In this document: positions 5,636 through 7,664 of the stretch, piece by piece | How positions within the stretch are numbered: the first letter of the stretch is position 1 | Layout: every line of letters starts with the position of its first letter | Source of the DNA: Acidilobaceae archaeon | Lineage (GTDB): Archaea; Thermoproteota; Thermoprotei_A; Sulfolobales; Acidilobaceae | DNA length: 7,664 bases | Direction: 5' to 3' | Assembly (NCBI GenBank): GCA_027044005.1 | Contig: JALUDK010000346.1 | Coordinates: 1-7,664 of the forward strand | Notes under the pieces: generated by a model | The model's input: only the letters and a program-made list of their open reading frames with translations | Told to the model about the DNA's origin: nothing | Database searches by the model: none | Program-made: the position numbers and the translations under genes

Positions 5636-7006
5636 GCCCGCGATCCTAAGCGCGGCAGGCTTTAGCCATCCACCCGATAGGACCCATATGGCCCCCGCCA
5701 TACCGGCGATCACGTTGCTTATCGTCATGCTGGCCCATACCCCGTCGGGGCCCCAGTTATAGTGGTATACTAGCATGTATGCTAGTGGTATCCTTAGGAG
5801 CCATAGCCTTGCTACACCGAGTATTGATATTATGCCTGTCCACCCGCTGCCACGGGCTATGCCGTTGGCCACGAAGAAGACGCCGAGGAAGGGTATTCCC
5901 GGAGCTACCAGCTCCACCATCCTCAGGCTCTCCTCGTATACCCCCGGCAGGTTTGTGAATAGCAGGACCAGGTAGTCCCTGAGTAGGTATATTACAATGG
6001 AGCCGAGGGAGAGTATTGTGAATATGATCCCCATCCCTATGTAGGCCGCCCTCCTGGCCCTGTCAACCCTGCCCGAGCCCAGGTTCTGGCCCACTACGGT
6101 GGCCACGGCTATGTTGAAGCCGAAGGTTGCCGACTGGATCACGTGCACTATCGCTAGGGATACGTTGTAGGCTGCCATCGCCACCGGGCCTAGGCTGGCC
6201 ACGATCCCCATCATGACGAGGAATCCGGTGCTCACTATAACCCTCTGGAGGGCGACGGGGCCCCCGATCCTTGCTGCCATGACTGCTAGGGTACGCCATG
6301 GCCTTACAGGGGTTATCCTGAAGCCTAGTGCTCCTGATAGCATTAGGTAGAGGGCTAGGCCTCCGGCTATGAATCTTGATATTGCCGTGGCCAGTGCCGC
6401 TCCTACTACGCCCATCTCGGGGATTGGGCCTATGCCGAAGATGAGTATGGGGTCTAGTGCGACGTTTATGAGTGAGGCCAGGCTGGAGGCTATGAATGGC
6501 TTCCTCGTATCACCCATACCACTGGATAGGTTGTTGAAGAATATGAGGAGGAACATGAAGGGTAGGCTGAGGGCGTCTATGAGGGTATAGGCTAGGGCTA
6601 GGCTGTAGACCCCCGGTGGTATTCCCTGTGCTTTGAAGACGTGGGGCGCTATGGCTATCATTGTCAGCGTGCTGGCTAGGCCTAGTGTTATTGCTATCGC
6701 TAGCATCCCTCCAGCGGTCCTGGATGCCTCCTCGTACCTCCTAGCCCCTACAAGCTGGGATACCGAGGCTAGCGTCGCCGTTGTTATCCCGAAGTTTATC
6801 CCCATGAATAGCCAGAATAGGGGTTGGGCCGCTGTAGGGGCCGCTAGGTCCTCCGCCCCCACCCTTCCCAGGAATATGACGTCGACCGACTCCTGTATGG
6901 AGCCTAGTAGCCTTGCGGCCACGATGGGGGCGGCTAGGTATATTATGGCCTTGGCTATGCTCCCCTCGACCAAGCGGCCTCTTAGCTTGTCTACTTTTGC
7001 GCTCAA
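5621..7006 (-). CDS. MATE family multidrug/organic cation efflux transporter
   Basis: Twelve-helix membrane antiporter of 461 residues, a standard MATE length (NorM/DinF-like), exporting drugs or organic cations in exchange for H+ or Na+. Internal two-fold symmetry is visible, with QLVGARRYEEASR after helix 2 (84-96) and GQNLGSGRVDRARR in the second half. Residues matching the N-lobe cation site of the Pyrococcus transporter PfMATE are present one position later: Asp42, Tyr140, Asn181 and Asp185, the last two within NVALDP. The NNLSSGMGDTRKP loop (158-170) is also family-typical. TTG at 7006 is the start; a GGCGTGAT ribosome site lies about 8 nt upstream, and a TATA box at 7057-7052 predicts a leader near 21 nt. 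A TTG 11 codons later is less likely. It lies directly downstream of the RNase P RNA gene. Substrate specificity cannot be read from sequence. Confidence 0.93.
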   Translation of the reverse strand: MSAKVDKLRGRLVEGSIAKAIIYLAAPIVAARLLGSIQESVDVIFLGRVGAEDLAAPTAAQPLFWLFMGINFGITTATLASVSQLVGARRYEEASRTAGGMLAIAITLGLASTLTMIAIAPHVFKAQGIPPGVYSLALAYTLIDALSLPFMFLLIFFNNLSSGMGDTRKPFIASSLASLINVALDPILIFGIGPIPEMGVVGAALATAISRFIAGGLALYLMLSGALGFRITPVRPWRTLAVMAARIGGPVALQRVIVSTGFLVMMGIVASLGPVAMAAYNVSLAIVHVIQSATFGFNIAVATVVGQNLGSGRVDRARRAAYIGMGIIFTILSLGSIVIYLLRDYLVLLFTNLPGVYEESLRMVELVAPGIPFLGVFFVANGIARGSGWTGIISILGVARLWLLRIPLAYMLVYHYNWGPDGVWASMTISNVIAGMAGAIWVLSGGWLKPAALRIAGLETR

Positions 7007-7065
7007 GGCCGGGTATCACGCCTAGGGTTGTGTGTGGGATAGATATATCTGTTATAAGCATAACC
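7007..7065 (-). promoter_or_regulatory. MATE gene promoter
   Basis: Between the RNase P RNA 3' end and the MATE start, the minus strand carries CTTATAAC, with TTATAA at 7057-7052 predicting transcription start near 7028. A second AT palindrome, AGATATATCT (7041-7050), may instead be the box, with a start near 7019. No T-run separates this promoter from the RNase P RNA, so some transcripts may read through. Confidence 0.5.
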
Positions 7066-7394
7066 GTGGGGCCGGGGCTATAACCCACCTTCTGTACTAC
7101 GGCGGCATTCGACTCAGCGGTCACTCCCCCCGCTTGTCGCGCGGCCCTCATCAGCGGGGGGCCTTGCTCCGCCGGGGGCGGCCGTTTCAACGCATCCCCC
7201 AGCCTCCTCGGCGGGTTGCTGCCCCTGCGTCGCCGCGGGGCCTCGCCGCCTCATACTCAGCGGCTGGGGGCCGTGTCGTTTCTGTGCCGTTGCCGCGGGT
7301 TTCACCCGCACCCCTCGCGGGGTCCGGCTGCCGCGGGGAGGGTGGAGTTTCCTCAGGCCCCTCCTGGGCCCGTGGGCCGCCAGCCCCGGCCCCC
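7066..7394 (-). ncRNA. rnpB: RNase P RNA (archaeal type A)
   Basis: Catalytic RNA of RNase P, which removes 5' leaders from pre-tRNAs. About 329 nt, very GC-rich, and not protein-coding although several frames stay open across it. Minus-strand landmarks in order: 5' P1 strand GGGGCCGGGGCU (7393-7382); CR-I element GAGGAAACUCC (7354-7344); the GGGUGAAACCC hairpin and ACAGAAACGACAC of CR-II/III (7285-7273); the GAAUGCCGCC stretch of CR-IV; CR-V ACAGAAGGUGGGUUA (7095-7081); and 3' P1 strand AGCCCCGGCCCC (7079-7068). The two P1 strands pair perfectly over 12 bp. CCACC after CR-I pairs with GGUGG in CR-V to form P4. The full size argues against the truncated type T RNA of Pyrobaculum and relatives. 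It has its own TATA box, so it is probably transcribed alone. The ends are set by P1 and may be off by a few bases. Confidence 0.93.
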
Positions 7395-7428
7395 AGGATC
7401 TAGTATCCTGGCTGTAGGCTATATAGCC
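7395..7428 (-). promoter_or_regulatory. RNase P RNA promoter
   Basis: A palindromic GGCTATATAGCC (7428-7417) contains a good TATA box. Its centre near 7422 predicts transcription start near 7396, within a few bases of the first P1 nucleotide. Between the box and the start is a 7-bp inverted repeat, CCAGGAT (7393-7399) and ATCCTGG (7405-7411), separated by CTAGT. Confidence 0.65.
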
Positions 7429-7454
7429 GGGGCTGGTTGGGCGCCTGGTGTAGG

Positions 7455-7461
7455 TAAAAAT
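7455..7461 (-). terminator. T-rich terminator of the anchored exported-protein gene
   Basis: The minus strand reads CATTTTTACC about 40 nt after the stop codon at 7502. A run of five T is a typical archaeal intrinsic termination signal, and it lies between that gene and the RNase P RNA promoter, where one is expected. Confidence 0.5.
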
Positions 7462-7501
7462 GTGGAGAAGCTGTGGTTGCCTGGGGTATTTGGGTTCTTG
7501 G

Positions 7502-7664
7502 CTAGCGTCTTAGTAGGACTACTGCCGCTATTACTATTATTATGAGTGCTGCTACTCCTAGTACTACCGGGTTTATGCCGCCGCCTTCCTCTTCTGCCTG
7601 GGTTGGGCTTTGCTCTTCTGGGGCTGGCTGTGGCTGCTGTGTTGCCGACTGCTCTTTCTGCTCT
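7502..7664 (-). CDS. C-terminal end of an exported protein with C-terminal membrane anchor (partial)
   Basis: Only the last 53 codons are in the window; the gene continues past its right edge. The visible part has a Gln/Pro/Glu-rich, probably unstructured linker (residues 1-29), then one hydrophobic helix containing VVLGVAALIIIVIAAVVLL, and ends with Arg-Arg at the stop. By the positive-inside rule the RR end is cytoplasmic and the missing domain is outside the cell. This layout is common for crenarchaeal solute-binding proteins, surface proteases and S-layer-associated proteins; nothing here decides between them. Codon use (ATA, GTA, AGA) fits a real coding frame, and the probable terminator follows 40 nt after the stop. 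The frame is well supported, the function unknown. Confidence 0.75.
   Translation of the reverse strand, partial: EQKEQSATQQPQPAPEEQSPTQAEEEGGGINPVVLGVAALIIIVIAAVVLLRR

Noticed and set aside
7032..7545. Open frames on both strands across 7032-7545 (for example plus 7032-7403 and 7216-7545)
   Set aside because: They cover the RNase P RNA gene; composition is Arg/Pro/Gly-rich from GC-rich structured RNA and no protein family is recognisable.

Overview
The window looks like a piece of a hyperthermophilic crenarchaeal chromosome, most likely an Aeropyrum-like member of the Desulfurococcales. This is an inference, without a database match. It rests on AGG-dominated arginine codons, frequent ATA isoleucine codons, TTG and GTG start codons with purine-rich GGTG-type ribosome sites, archaeal TATA boxes, and a full-length, very GC-rich archaeal RNase P RNA. 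There is no sign of a phage, insertion sequence, CRISPR array or tRNA.

Left part, plus strand (51-2742): a SixA-type histidine phosphatase, a promoter region, then the membrane-anchored substrate-binding protein (TTG start) and a LivF-type ATPase of a branched-chain amino acid (HAAT) ABC importer. The two permeases and the LivG ATPase are not in this window.

Middle, minus strand (4820 down to 2739): a likely operon of a DUF401 permease, an acylphosphatase and a small winged-helix protein with a coiled coil, one membrane helix and a very acidic tail. The gaps are 15 nt each. The last gene converges on livF and the two share a CTAG containing both stop codons. The DUF401 gene and a plus-strand rhomboid protease (TTG start at 4865) diverge from a short region with a nearly symmetric TTTTAAGA/TCTTAAAA box.

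Right part, minus strand: a MATE-family efflux transporter overlaps the rhomboid 3' end by 15 nt. Upstream of it lies the RNase P RNA gene (about 7394 down to 7066), which overlapping open reading frames would hide. It is recognisable by its conserved elements and a perfect 12-bp P1 helix, and has its own TATA box. At the window edge is the last 53 codons of an exported protein with a C-terminal membrane anchor, followed by a T5 tract as probable terminator.

Most of this is membrane and transport biology plus one core RNA gene. The least explained unit is the DUF401, acylphosphatase and membrane-tethered winged-helix operon, which could be a permease with its own surface-sensing regulator.
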